In this document: piece after piece, positions 1 through 11,440 of the stretch | How positions within the stretch are numbered: position 1 is the stretch's first letter | Layout: every line of letters begins with the position of its first letter | Assembly (NCBI GenBank): GCA_003988855.1 | Contig: QYAI01000199.1 | Span: 1-50,584 of the forward strand | Origin: Arachnopeziza araneosa | Taxonomy: Eukaryota; Ascomycota; Leotiomycetes; Helotiales; Arachnopezizaceae | Direction of reading: 5' to 3' | DNA: 50,584 nt | Notes under the pieces: generated by a model | Told to the model about the DNA's origin: nothing | The model's input: only the letters and a program-made list of their open reading frames with translations | The model's database searches: none | Position numbers and translations under genes: made by a program

Positions 1-402
1 AGGCGCTAGTGTAGAAGCTCAGAATGATAAGAAATTGACGCCATTGCATATAGCTTCTAAATTTGGGCATGCCAAAGTTGCGAAATTGCTTCTTGATAGC
101 GGCGCTAGTGTAGAAGCTCAGAATGATAGGAAATAGACGCCATTGCATATAGCTTCTGAATTTGGGCATGCTGAAGTTGCGAAATTGCTTCTTGATAGAG
201 GCGCTAATATAGAAGCGGAGCTACTCGAAGTGACGAGATCGAGATTGTCAAATTGCTTCTTGATAATGGTGCCGACGTAACTCCGAGTAATCAGATCCGG
301 AAAACTACATTGGACTATGCACGGTCTGATGGTATCAAGAATTTGCTCCTCGAAAGAGGCGCCAAAAGCGGTCAGTTGAGATTGGGAGAAGCTGAAGCTT
401 AG
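1..402 (+). pseudogene. Ankyrin-repeat protein, 3' remnant
   Basis: The frame from base 2 gives 33-residue ankyrin repeats with the usual TPLH..A...GH..VAKLLLD pattern. Units start at 2, 101 and 200, so the DNA period is exactly 99 bp, and the first two units are nearly identical. The frame is cut by TAG at 134-136. A 1-nt type frame change near 220-231 then moves the reading into the frame that ends DYARSDGIKNLLLERGAK and stops at 400-402. Ankyrin repeats bind proteins; in fungi such arrays often sit at the C-terminus of NACHT/STAND proteins, but the upstream domains lie outside the window, so that link is inference. Dead as read. Confidence 0.75.
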
Positions 403-2571
403 TGTATTCAAAGGGTGCAAAGTGAGACCGTTAGATCAGGAACAACTTTTCAGACGACTTTAGAAATAAGGCAGGAGGAGTTTATGTACACCAAGAAGTA
501 GTTGAAACAAATATCTCTTAGTCTCCACAATGAACCCGAAAACAAAAGTTCCATGCTCTCAATCTCCATTTATTTTTCCACTCTCTTCCCATCCTTCTCC
601 ATTGAAACCAAATGCTTCTTAAATGGTCCAAGAGTTATCGCCACGGAAATATAGCACTTTTCAAGTGTAATCATGAAACACAAGAGGTCCGTGTAGCTGC
701 TAACCACTACGGACGGAATATTCTCAAAAAGCTTTGCTACGTTGGAGATCAAGACTATGACCAGAAAGGCAAAATAATCCGGATGGCAAATATGGTTCTT
801 GAGGGTTTGTAGCAGTTATAAATCTACAATGATACGTTCAAGCTGCTCTTGGAGCATACTGTTGGGTGAAATTCTTTTATGCTTGGAGTAAAGATCTACA
901 TATCATCTTTGATACTTACAATACAATAAGTAATAGAGTGAAGATAGCAACTTCACGTGCTATGAATCTTACAAGTTTCTATCTCTCATACCGAAATTAA
1001 TACTCACTACAAACACTAGATTGAAAAATCACCGTTAACTCTACGTCAACTCAGTTACAGCATGATTAAGGCGCAATGATAGAATCTCCAGCTTTAGATT
1101 CGCTCTAAGCTTTTCAGATACTGTTACGGGACAGATAGGAAGGAGGGACGAGGACAGGATCAGATATATATCTAAGCCTTCCTCTTTTTGAATACATGCT
1201 TCAGGGAAATTTAGTCATAAATCATTACTCAACACCTTCATTTCGCCTCCTACCGTCAAATACCTAACAGGCAGCACACCCCATACCCGAAGTTAACCCA
1301 CCCGACGCGTCTAACTACACCTACATAGTAATAAATAACGCGTCACCATCCCACGCCAAGAACCTTGTCCTAGGGGTTAACGCCCCTTCTACAAGCCCAC
1401 CCCAAACCGCCAGCTAACCCTATCACCGCGCCGGTAGAGGTAGAATAACGGGGCCTGCGCAGGCCCGACAAAGCAAAAAGCCCTCGAGGCGTTTTCTTAT
1501 CTCCAGATCCGTCTGGGGTTTTCTTTTTGTCTTTTGGATCTGGCTCTGGCTGCGGCCTGGAATTTTTTTGGAATTTTTTTGGGGGGGGGTGATTTTGAAT
1601 TTTGGTGGGGGGTTGTGGGTTGTGGGCTTGTTTGTTTACTTCGGATTCGCTTGTGAGTCGGATCACGGTTATTGATAAGTTTCGAATGCAGAACAAGCTT
1701 GTTAGTAATGTTGTAGAAGGGAAGCCAAGCCTTGTTTGACTATGATGCAGAAATTTTACAAATCAGGTGCAATGACAATAATGTGAGTACAAATCTTAGT
1801 GGTAGAAAACTCCCATGTAGGAGAAATAATCGCTGTACTTTACATACAGAGAAATATGTGGAGTTTCAATTGCACGAAGATAAAGTACCGATCAAATCCT
1901 CGTCATAGTGGCCTTCTTACCATGTAGAGATAGACGTTATAAGTTCGAAGACACTAATATTTCTTTTTGGGGAAGGATCAAAGTCACATGTCCTAGACGC
2001 TTAACACATGTAAAGGACTCCCAGCCTGACAAATTCCCTACAGTATCTAGCTCCTTAAATTTGAGGTTAAGCTTAATTTAAAGCTGTAGCGCGTAATGAT
2101 AGGTAAATCTCCTGAACAGTCTGGAGTATCGAATTCTCCGAGCTATCAAGGACCTACACTATCGAATCCCCTGACACGTTTCCTTTTTGGGCCAGACCGC
2201 CCCATCAACCGCCCCGTCTTGGCATAGCCGCCCCAAACCACGGGATCTAGAAGCAGAGCCTCCCTCTGTCCCGCCATGCCATTCCCTCGGATTCTCCCAC
2301 ACAGCACCTTTGGCCTCTTACCATTTCGTCAGTGTTGAATTTCCATACGAGGCCGTCTTCTAGAACGCTAAGTGACTGGCTGCATTCAGCTATGACGGGC
2401 GCTACACGTTACAGATTAGTTCGCTAGCCCTTTCTCGTGCTGTGCCAATTGTTTAATGGGGAAGTGGTTTGAAAAGGCTTGAATCGTAAGTGCTGAGAGT
2501 GGTCTGCTACAACGCTATCTATACAAGCCTTTCGCGATCCAGGAATGGCATAGATGTGCCTGGCTGCATCT
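403..2571. other. Intergenic, no gene recognised
   Basis: About 2.2 kb with no convincing gene. Reading frames are short and lack recognisable motifs. It holds a homopolymer stretch (T run then a G9-10 run near 1577-1590) followed by GT-rich sequence to about 1640. The stretch 2160-2480 may include the promoter of the WSC gene that follows. Confidence 0.5.
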
Positions 2572-2621
2572 CTTCTCTCTTTCTCTCTTTCTTTCTTTCT
2601 TTCTTTCCTTCTTTCTTTCCT

Positions 2622-2653
<32 letters not shown>
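2572..2653 (+). repeat. CT-rich microsatellite, mainly (TTTC)n
   Basis: An uninterrupted pyrimidine tract of TTTC/TTCC/TCTC units ends about 55 bp before the WSC gene start at 2709. CT-rich tracts just upstream of start codons are common in ascomycete promoters and 5' UTRs, so it may have a promoter role as well as being unstable. Confidence 0.85.
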
Positions 2654-2708
2654 AAGTCTTACGTATTCCCTTGTTTTTGTTTACTGTCTCTCGTTTTGCA
2701 CCGCAGCT

Positions 2709-5016
2709 ATGCGGCTTCCACTCTTTTACCTTGCAGGTCCTCTCTGCCTCTTCCTTACCACCGCTACCGCCTCCTCCCCTCTCTCCCAACGCCGCGATGC
2801 CCTCATACCTGGTTACATCGACCAAGGCTGCTACACCGATGCGTCCACAGCACGCGCTCTCTCTGCCAAGAGCTACACCGACGACCTCATAACCATCGCC
2901 AAGTGCGCCGCCGCCTGCGCGCCCTTTCCTGGTTCGGCCTCGAGTACGCTCACCAGTGCTACTGCGGCACCTCCCTCCACTCGGGCAGCGTGCCTGTGCC
3001 ATTGATCCAGTGCCGTGAAGATGCGAGTAGCTTCTTCATCGATGACAATGGCTATTTCTATGAGAACGGCCTTCTGGTCGGAGCAGGTGAGGGCGAGTCC
3101 GGCGCCATTTTGGCCGGATCGACGGATCCTGGACTAGTGCAATTAGCTTTCGGGATTGGTCCTATCGGTGAGCTGGTGAGGAATAACGACACCTTTGCCA
3201 CCTACTTCGCTGGGTTCTGCGTGATCGATGACTTGATCGTTGCCGTTTTAGATGGGGGTCAGCCCGACGGCTGCAACCCCGTGGACATCCTAATTGACAG
3301 TTTCGGTACGTATTCATGAAAGCCTTTGTTATATTTTATGTTTCAGCTTGCAAATGCATTGAAGCCTTTCTTGTGTTTGGTATATTATCCTTTGAGAGAC
3401 TTACTAAGTTGATTTAGATACCCTTTGTCCCGGTGGTACGGCAGCTGCAACAACTACTTTCTTGCCGGTCCAAACTGCTGGAGCTTCAACGAGTGCCGCG
3501 GCTCCGGCAGCGGCTCTCCCAGTCTGTGCTGTAGGATCTGATCCCGAGACTGATGTTACCGTCCTTCCAGTGATTAACCCAAGCATAGATCTAGCACAAT
3601 GACAATTAGCACCGCTGATCAAGGAATATTTCAAACAATTAAAAGATGGCCACAGACAAACTTTGTGCTAATCACAAATAGCCAAAGCTGCAATTCAGCA
3701 ACTCAAAGAGGAGTGTACATGGTTACTGCTGCCACGTTTGATTCAACCGCACTTACGGCTACTTTCCAGGTGGCATCTCTGACCTGGAAAGACGTTGCTG
3801 CGACTATGAAAATAAGCTATGGCACAACGGCTTCCGGCTCCAATGCAGCGCTGACACCTTCATGCTCAGCAGCGAACGCGTCTCCCACTAATTAGCTCCA
3901 TCTCTCCCCCATCGACGGCGTTAGGTGTGAAGTTTGCGAACCTGACGCCACAAGAAAAGGTGTTTTTGGCTATCCTTATCCAGGGCAACACCTTCGATGC
4001 CAATGGAAACGTTAATCCCCTGTACCAGGGGTACTGAACCAGGCAGTCGACACCTCGCAATCCGCCGGTGCCTTCGACCCCAACGACCAGGGACAAGATC
4101 AAGATGATCTTGAAACCCAACTGGAAGGCGCAGGATTGCCATCTCCTGACAAAATGTTCAATGCCACCTATGTTGTGGCCACCGGATATTGCTCCGCGAA
4201 CTACACGTGGGTTCCAGCCGGCACCGTGCTCCCTTACTCGGACTCGAAACGCAGCATTACCGCCTGGGAATCCTCGTCGCGTGCCAGTATCTCAGAGCCC
4301 TTCTACACGAAGCGCCACGAGGAGGAGGAGGAAGGCGGTGAAGATGAAGCTCCCAAACCTTTCACTGCCGAAGTTGATTCACATCTCGACGATGAAGATT
4401 GGTGGGAGTATGTGTGGACTGCGAGATATCTGTTTCTGATATGTCGTTCGCTGGGGCGGTCACTGTTCTCCTCTCCACGGGTGAGATCCAGGCTGCGTCC
4501 ATGACGCCGACGGTAAGCTACTCAGCCAACCTCGTAATGGGACTCACATCTACCGCTCCTTACTCCGGCACGTGGAATTATCAGTTTGCATCAGTCGATG
4601 TTGGCAACGGCTTCACCGAGACCGAGTTCCAGGTCTCCGTCTTCTACCTGACATGCGAGGGTTGGCTCGTGAACCTGCTCATGGGCGTGTCGCTCCTGCA
4701 ACAAAGTGTCAACCTAGGGCAGTCAGGAATTGTCTTCGGTGACTGGGTCGCAGCGGGTTACGCAGGCGATGGGCAGGTCTGTACGCAGGACAAGAACGCG
4801 AAGACGCTGACGTGTGGGGCGCCGTGGTATTCGGTATCCGGGGATGAAAGCCCAACTGCGAGCGATACGATACCACTCTGGTATCAGCAGAATCCGGTCA
4901 CGGCGGTGACGCCGGTTGTGCTGACGTACGACGAGGTTGTTTGTCCGTGCGTATTAAAATATGGGCTAGCTAGATGTCATGTTTGTTATGAAAATAGATT
5001 ATTTATCACCCTCTGA
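2709..5016 (+). pseudogene. WSC-domain secreted protein, multiply frameshifted
   Basis: The start ATG at 2709 opens a signal peptide (MRLPLFYLAGPLCLFLTTATA) followed by a WSC carbohydrate-binding domain: GCYTD near residue 38, AKCAAACA, then GLEYAHQCYCG, but the last part is in another frame (break near 2925). A GT..AG intron 3306-3417 joins ILIDSF to DTLCPGGT. Further breaks lie near 3590, 3880, 4030 and 4412, with coding-quality sequence on both sides each time (for example LIQGNTFDANGNV, then GLPSPDKMFNATYVV, then CEISVSDMSFAG). WSC domains bind wall polysaccharides. The region after the WSC domain is not a family I recognise; it holds an acidic stretch (EEEEEGGEDE) near 4320. Five breaks suggest a recent pseudogene, though sequence error at some sites is possible. 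Confidence 0.7.
3306..3417 (+). other. Intron in the WSC gene
   Basis: Donor GTACGT at 3306 and acceptor TTTAG ending 3417, with a TTACTAAG branch-like motif shortly before the acceptor. Splicing turns the premature TGA of the upstream frame into ...SFDTLCPGG. That the intron is well formed argues that the gene was functional until recently. Confidence 0.7.
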
Positions 5017-5218
5017 GATGTGCTGTCTCCTGAAATATTGCTATTGTAAAATACCAAAAAGTAATAGGTCAAAACTGCTCAATAAATGATGGGATACTCG
5101 AAACCTACAAACAGTTTCCTGTTGCCAGTGAGGGAGCCAGATATCAGATCAGATCTCTCTTCAACGGCCCACCACGTTCCAGTGGTCTCAAGCCTCTCTC
5201 ATACCAAGAAATCAAGTC

Positions 5219-5681
5219 ATGTCGAAGCCTTCAAAACTCACAATTGGCAGTTTGCTGCCCGAAAAATTGCTAGCGGCCTTCTATTTTCCTGCTGAAATGG
5301 AGTCCGTTGTTGCTCACCACTGCTTTTGGTTGAAGCCTGCTTCGATTTCGTTTTAATCAATAAATTCCAGGTTTTGAAAGAGTTTATGAAATCCTGGACC
5401 AATCGGAAAATCAGGAAAGATGTTGGGAGGATCGTAGAGGGGTACGAAGTAGGTAGGTCATTGAAGTTATCAAAAGTAGCGTGCAACTTAGCGACCTGAG
5501 GCACTGTGCTCGAAGTGGGAGCGCTACACTCAAAAAGGCAGCGCACCTGAATCGACGATACCGAGATATTGTAATCGACGGCCGGGCCGAGGACCCAAAC
5601 GAGAGACTGGCTGCTGGGAGGCTTTTAGACCGATCACTGTCGGGTTGCTATCGAAATGAGAATTACTCAAGGAGAAGATGA
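5219..5681 (+). pseudogene. Possible F-box-like gene remnant
   Basis: A short frame from 5219 starts MSKPSKLTIGSLLPEKLLAA, which resembles the start of a fungal F-box (LPxELL pattern), and stops after 45 residues. A second frame at 5481-5681 holds RRYRDIVIDGRAEDPNERLAAGRL, similar in style to the segment after the F-box (YRDIVID). The two pieces are out of frame with stops between. F-box proteins present substrates to SCF ubiquitin ligases. The call rests on resemblance only; it could be chance. Confidence 0.25.
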
Positions 5682-6652
5682 TTCCTGTTGGATGATGATG
5701 GTGTGGAGAAGGTTATGATCTCGTTTAAGGGTTCTCTCTGACTCGAAAACGCTCTCAAGAAACTTGGCAATCCAGCAAGCCACTACTCGAACATATCTTG
5801 AATCATGTCTGTAAGACGTCTCACTTCACTCCTCTCACTTCGTTCCGCTCCAGCCAAGGAAAAATCATAGTGGGTGCGCATCATATTCTTCCCCAATGGA
5901 TTTCGCTCCGTTTCAGAGCAAGGTTCGGGAATATTCCAGGGCTTTGATTGGCCATTTGCGTGGAAGGGTGGTAAGATGGACGTGAGAAGGGAGACAGCGC
6001 AGAGGAATCAAAATCGCGAGATGCTATTGGATAGTAAAGCGAGTTCGGTGATCATTCAGCGGCGTGGCATGGCTGTCGTGATGTCCAGAGGATTGAAGAA
6101 CCTTGCGACCGGGGCCGAAATCAGCCTCGGATTCAACTTTCCTGTGACCACAAACAATGGACCACACCTCTTCGGATGAATGAAGTAGCTCAAATTTCGA
6201 ATCCTAATTTGTAACTCTAAGTTGCTGATTGGGAATGACGGACAAGGGATATGAGATTTTGTGCCTTGGCTTAAAAGTCTTCATGTTTACTGATTTAGGT
6301 CAATAGTTTCACGCGCCTTTGGCTTTGGCACCAACCTCCCATTTTAATGCTTATGGGATATCCCATCAAGCACTGGGCCGTGCGAAGGTAACGTTCAACT
6401 GAGACACTCAATAAAGCTTTAATACGGCTCTCCTTTAACTGTTGACGTGGACAAATAGGTAGTGGAGGTATTTCCACTTGGTTCCGATCGAAGACGGTGA
6501 TAAGAATAAAAATCTATTACTGTCCCACTCTAGAGACTACGTGCATCTTGAATTTTACTCGGGATATTTCCAACGATGGTATATCTTCGCTCGTAAACAA
6601 AAAACCAAAGAAATTTCCAATTCTCTCCCCTTTAGACATCTCAAACCGTGTG
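5682..6652. other. Intergenic, no gene recognised
   Basis: An open frame at 5874-6179 (+) has no recognised motif and no clear splice partners. Nothing else can be supported before the 3' end of the membrane-protein gene at 6653. Confidence 0.4.
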
Positions 6653-7147
6653 TTAAACCATACTCCTCTCACTCTCACTACTCTCCCAACTCTTCTTCTC
6701 GTTCCTATCCCCCTTCACCACCGCCCTCTCAGGGAGCGCAACCCCTTCATCTCTGCCATCATTAACCGCCGCATCCCTAGCCTCCATATTCCTTCCTAGA
6801 CCAAGCCATCCGCTGCTCTTCAAACCCCTCTGCTTGTTCTTCCGTCTCAGTGCCCAGATCGCGAACCCGGAGAGAGCAGCCAAGACGATGATTGCAAGTA
6901 CGATGGCGACAATCTGTCCCGTGTGGATTCCGGATGCAGACGTGTGTGCTGATGATGACGAGGAGGACGTTGAGTCGGAGTCGGAGCTGGATGTAGAGGA
7001 TGAGAAGGGACCGCCGCTAGCTGCGGAGTCCCCTTGTGAACCGCCTGGTCTTGGCATTGGAGATGCGTGGACTGGTGATGATGATAAGAGGACGAGGAGA
7101 AGTGGGAAGAGTAAGTGTATATTTGTTGATGATAGAGATTGATGCAT
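6653..7147 (-). CDS. Small type I single-pass membrane protein
   Basis: An intronless 164-residue protein. Residues 1-28 form a signal peptide (hydrophobic LLFPLLLVLLSSSPVHA). A Ser/Thr-rich extracellular stalk of about 50 residues with long Ser runs follows, then a transmembrane helix near 78-100 (IVAIVLAIIVLAALSGFAIWAL), a basic stop-transfer (RRKNK) and a polar cytoplasmic tail of about 60 residues ending in a Ser/Glu-rich stretch. This layout resembles fungal wall-stress sensors of the Wsc/Mid2 kind without the WSC head. Function is unknown; sensor or plasma-membrane adaptor is inference. The start was chosen because the signal peptide follows it directly. Confidence 0.65.
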   Translation of the reverse strand: MHQSLSSTNIHLLFPLLLVLLSSSPVHASPMPRPGGSQGDSAASGGPFSSSTSSSDSDSTSSSSSSAHTSASGIHTGQIVAIVLAIIVLAALSGFAIWALRRKNKQRGLKSSGWLGLGRNMEARDAAVNDGRDEGVALPERAVVKGDRNEKKSWESSESERSMV

Positions 7148-8811
7148 TCTCGCGATTGGAATTGGAAGCTGGCTGGCTTGTTGATGGAAAATGGTGATGG
7201 ACAGCGAGTTATCACAACACAGCAGGTGTGAAACTATCTTGCTCTATTCTTGCTTTGAGATGGAATTGGAAAATCGAGGAACTGAGGTTGGTTTCTTTCT
7301 GCCTTATGTATAACAATGAGAGGTCAGAAGCAAAGCGAACCTCGCTGCCTATTATCTCCCCAGGCTCATTCTCCATCTTTGCAATCACGGCCCCAAAAAA
7401 GAAAAGCGTCACTCTCGTAGTAAGAAAATGCACCACCAACAACACCAGAACCTTACCAATCGGTCATCTACCCGCTCTCGAAGAGTCACACCCCGAAGCC
7501 ACTCACCAATTGTGCAACGTACAGTGTGGCTGGTCGTCCGCAGCGGACTTGCGGTGGAGAAGCGCTCGGGGTAAGAAGTGTGAGTAATACGGCACAATGG
7601 CTCCTCCGCTTCTACACTCCCTCTTTTCGGCTCGGCAGCCAATCGGCTTTTGTAGTTTAAGCGGGATTCAACCCCGTATTCCGCAGGTCATGCCAGCGCT
7701 ATTGGACAATTCGGTTCTGCCTAGGGATAGTGGTGAAAGACTGGCGGAGGCTCCATTGCTTCGCCTGTTGGAGCAATTTCTTGCGCCATCATCAAAGATA
7801 AAATGGATTGGCGAACACGTCGTCGCTTACGTTTGTGCCTATCCACTGTGTTGGTCTTACGATAGAACTGATCTGATTGTAGCAATTTTGATATCTGCCT
7901 GTGCCTATCCTTGGTTGGTGTCCGGTGCCAAGGTATTAAGATGGGGGGCAGTTCTGACCACAGGGTTCGCTTGAACAGCCACAACCGTAGATCATGTTGC
8001 TGCAGGTGCTCTTCGATGTGCATGATCGCACACCGGATGCCCTCGAGAATGACTGAAATAAGGCTTTAAGTTGGGCGTGACTGCGGATTATGCTTATCGG
8101 TTTTTCATCTTCCTAGTCGATGGACCGGTTTGCTTCGGGTGTTGATGAAGAAGATTTGAATACACCAAGATAAGAGAGGAAAGAGGCGCAGCCAGTCCGA
8201 GAATGATTCTGATAGCCTTAGAATCGATTCAATTGTGCTGTAGAGACGGAAGAAAGAAATTTCAGACAGATTTCTGACACATCATGTGACTCGAGTTGCT
8301 TTACTAGGCATGAAGATCTGCTCATATGCATTGTAGAACCTAAGGAATAAACTTTTATAAGTCTTTTGATCATATATATGGGTGAAATATGTCAAGAAAT
8401 ATACCTCTAGCGAAAGTAAAGGGACTCTAGTCACGTGACTAGTTAATGTCTTATGGCATGCTCTACAAAGCTTCTCTTTGCCAAGATGTAACAAGACAAA
8501 CAGTTATCTGATTGAAGATAAGTTTCAGAACATGACATAGCCTGAGCCCACCACAAAACCATGCTACTCCTATGCGATGCGATTTCAGGCTCGTAGTTTC
8601 GTGCTCTCAAATGATGGTGATAATATCTTCAGTCCATCCTCCAAGACCTGCATGCTCCATATCAGAAGTGACAAACGGAGAATCAGCATCCACAATCGAG
8701 TATGCGCCTATGCGTCGATAAATATTTCCAGAACAATTCCATACGGTCTGACATCGCTATCTAGTCCTCCAATATAATATCACTCAATCAGTCTCTGGAC
8801 GAGAATCTGGT
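7148..8811. other. Intergenic, no gene recognised
   Basis: About 1.7 kb. Several frames of 70-125 codons on both strands overlap each other and lack motifs, signal peptides or consistent splice sites. The first few hundred bases should hold the promoter of the minus-strand membrane-protein gene. A palindromic AGTCACGTGACT site lies near 8430. Confidence 0.4.
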
Positions 8812-8983
8812 ATGTGCTCTATTTGTGGTGGGAAAACTCTGAAGGAGGAAGCGAGGGGCGAGCTCGTGNGTGCCTGAGGCCACAACATCCAGGGAGTGGA
8901 TCAAATCCCTCAGCGAGGAGTTGAAGGAGTATTATCTCTTTCACTTCGAAAGGAACCCCGAAGTCAAAATAAACAATACATAA
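8812..8983 (+). other. Possible short frame interrupted by an ambiguous base
   Basis: The frame starts MCSICGGKTLKEEARGEL (a CxxC pair) and after the undetermined base at 8869 continues, one register on, as VPEATTSREWIKSLSEELKEY to a TAA at 8981-8983. The register change falls exactly at the N, so the read-through is probably hidden by a base-calling fault. The whole would be about 57 residues. No family recognised, and it may be only an exon or a remnant. Confidence 0.25.
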
Positions 8984-9013
8984 ACCTATGCCTCGAGGAT
9001 CTGTGACACATTC

Positions 9014-11061
9014 CTAGTCCCTAAGAGCGTACAGATGCTGAGGACCTCTCTCGCCCTGCTTCCCTGTATCGATCAGTCGTATCGACCAGTGGTGTATCAC
9101 GTCATCATATTCGATGTGTTCAATATTGACTGTGCCTTGTGAAATCTGAAGTTTCCGGAGGAGTCCTGATAAGACAACAGTTCCCGAAGATACTTCTCCA
9201 AGTGGATTATTTTCATCTGCCACGACACTGTACTCAAGTAGGTTGGCGCGGAGCTTGTGATCCTCAGGAATAGAATGCGTAATACACCCTTAACAGACGC
9301 CCAGCTCCAAGAAGGAGCGCGGTAGGTTGACGGATGACGGAGATCACCAATTCCACGGATTCGCCAGCATAACCCTGCACTGAGGTCATTTTTCCACAAT
9401 CCAGCCATGTAGATATCGCCGGAAGCCTCTTGGATCTTGTGTGCTATGCCTGAGACTGCAGGCAAGCGGTCTGATTTGAAAGTTAATTCTCGGGCGGTGA
9501 AACCCTCAACAAGAGTATGCCACCGGTTATAGATGGACATGTTCTTCGAATCACCTGCATATTCCGGATGTATAGGTACTTTGCCATCTGTGAGAGGTTT
9601 ACTGGTATCCGGCAGACTCAGGATCCGAAGCATTTGCTTATAGGTATTAAACATGCTAAAATGATCAAGGTTTGCCACTGATTCTTCAAACATGACCTGA
9701 TTGCAATGCCACTCTATTTCTTCGGGGGCATATCTGAGAGCCATAAAGTTAGCAATTAATTGTGCTCGAAATCAGCTTTTGCATGCCAGATTTGAAGGCG
9801 AGTCAGAGGAGTGAAAGAAGAGAGTATACACGATGGGACGGTCTAATCTTCACTCACTCAAGAATCCGAGATGGTACCGCATATTCTTGAAAAGCCCAAG
9901 CACGATGACCAATGTTTCTTGGCGTACGATTCGCCACTCCTCCTAGTCCAGGCCAGCGAATCGAAATCCATTGTTCTGAGAATTTTGGATGGGGGCAAAA
10001 TTTAGTCTTGATATAACGCCGCGAATCTCGGTCACCGAGGAAGCCTTGTTCGCTATTCTCGGCGGTTGAAGCCAAGATCGTAAGGAATGAATTCCCATAG
10101 ACTTCGCTCATCCTCGCAGACTCCCAACTCCAATCATCCCGAGAATCTTGCATGATGCAAAGACAGTCGATCCATAAATAACTACAATTACTCGTCAGCG
10201 GGTGTTCCGAATGATTAAAATAGAACTTACCGTATCCCAAGATTCTTGGTGGCAAATATTGCATCCTGGAATATTTTTGGGACCCGAGGTATTTTAATTC
10301 CATTCTTAAGCTCCTCAAAGGTATCTGCGGTGCAAGTTCGAATACTGTAAAAATTAAATGGCTGTTGATATTAGAGGATCTGAATACTCACCTTTGATCA
10401 TTAAGCCGACTAGAATTACCCCAACAATGGCTCAAAGCTGTATACTTGGATCGCTGACCATCAGGCATGAATAGGCTAACATGATCCGGTTTGGTAGAAT
10501 GATACAAATCTAGTACTCTTTTCGGTAGTGGAACATCATTGTTCAGGACGCAGTGCGGATGATTCGCTCTACAATAATCAATCCACTGCTGAACTCGAGC
10601 GAAGGCTTCCTTTGATGAAGGATCGTCTTCTACTGCTCTAATAGTGACTGCAGTGTCTACCGGATCTTGAGGTACTTCTGCAAAAATAAGGCTCTTAACA
10701 GTAATTGAGGTGGAGAATCCAAGAAGAAAAGAGTGGCATCCCTTGCCGGCGGAAATTTGAAGCCTGATCTCATCCCCAAAGTTTGATCCTAACGTGAAGA
10801 AGCAGGTCATCCTGTGAGCGTATAGCTGGCCGGAAGATGAAACACCGTAGGGTTTCCCAGACTGCCTGTCTGTTTCTAATTTGGCGAAGTAAAATAGCTT
10901 GCATAATTGACAGCAAGCCATAGCTGAAGCCTTGAGCTCCGCCCAGCTCTTGTGTGTTCTGGGCCTCTGAACATGCCGTTTGGTTTCCGTTCCAGTCGAG
11001 CAATTTTGTCGAAGTCAATTTGCTTGCATAAATCACATCTTTGTAAGTCCGCATTTTCCAA
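9014..11061 (-). pseudogene. HET-domain (heterokaryon incompatibility) gene, two frame breaks
   Basis: Exons on the minus strand: 11061-10392, 10344-10231, 10181-9858, 9733-9014. The introns have GTGAGT/TACAG, GTAAGT/TGTAG and GTGAGT/CTCAG ends and all phases fit. Landmarks in order: CDLCKQIDFDK near the N-terminus, CCQLCKLF, the HET opening YTALSHCWG, YLWIDCLCIMQDS, YGNSFLTILAS, RAWAFQEYAVPSRIL, then SWSWAS and a C-terminal LLEYSVVADENNP. One frame change lies near 10955, between MFRGPEH and KSWAELKASA. Another lies near 9287, just after SWASV. HET domains trigger incompatibility cell death in Pezizomycotina. Pseudogene or sequence error; a 32-nt intron at the second break is formally possible but too short to trust. 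Confidence 0.75.
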
Positions 11062-11440
11062 ATCTAGACTTCATTAGCTCATGATCCTATATTAGTAGAG
11101 CAGCTGCATATGCATGCCTTTCGACCACCCTGACAGCTCGGGAAAGCCTCTTTCAATCACTGGAATGAGGAACTCTCCTTTTGCAAGCCTACGATTACTC
11201 ATTTTGCAGTCCTGCTTCTGGCGCGGTATTCTTCAAACAAGAGTGGGCTAATTCTCAAGGTTTACGGAAGATGTCCATTCATTCCAATTCGATCAAGACA
11301 ATTCAATGGCTGGCAAAAAACGTCTCCTGGCGGAAAACCATCATTTCCGAGGCCTTAAAAAGGTTGAGATGTCAAACCCTCAAAAATATATGGAGTTGCG
11401 AGTCATTTTAGACAACCGTGAGAGGTGAAGTAGTCGGGGC
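11062..11440. other. Intergenic, likely promoter side of the HET gene
   Basis: Upstream of the minus-strand HET gene. A frame at 11181-11411 (+) has no recognisable features. Nothing further can be supported. Confidence 0.4.

Noticed and set aside
612..812. 66-codon frame on the plus strand
   Set aside because: No homology seen, no splice partner, and length within chance for this composition.
1200..1480. Transposon or rRNA-like segment in the C-rich stretch
   Set aside because: No terminal repeats, no coding frame and no match to any RNA gene I can recall.
7621..7680. T-arm-like GCGGGATTCAACCCCGT
   Set aside because: Loop register is wrong for a tRNA and there is no D arm or anticodon arm at the right distance.
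7212..8023. Several 77-125 codon frames on both strands
   Set aside because: Mutually overlapping, no motifs, typical chance frames.
8425..8445. CACGTG palindromes here and at several other places as a regulon
   Set aside because: The hexamer is frequent by chance in 50 kb and the sites share no consistent position relative to genes.
9260..9295. A 32-nt GTTAAG..CTGAG intron to explain the HET frame break
   Set aside because: Shorter than any other intron in the window (about 41 nt and up) and without a branch-like motif; a frame break is the simpler reading.
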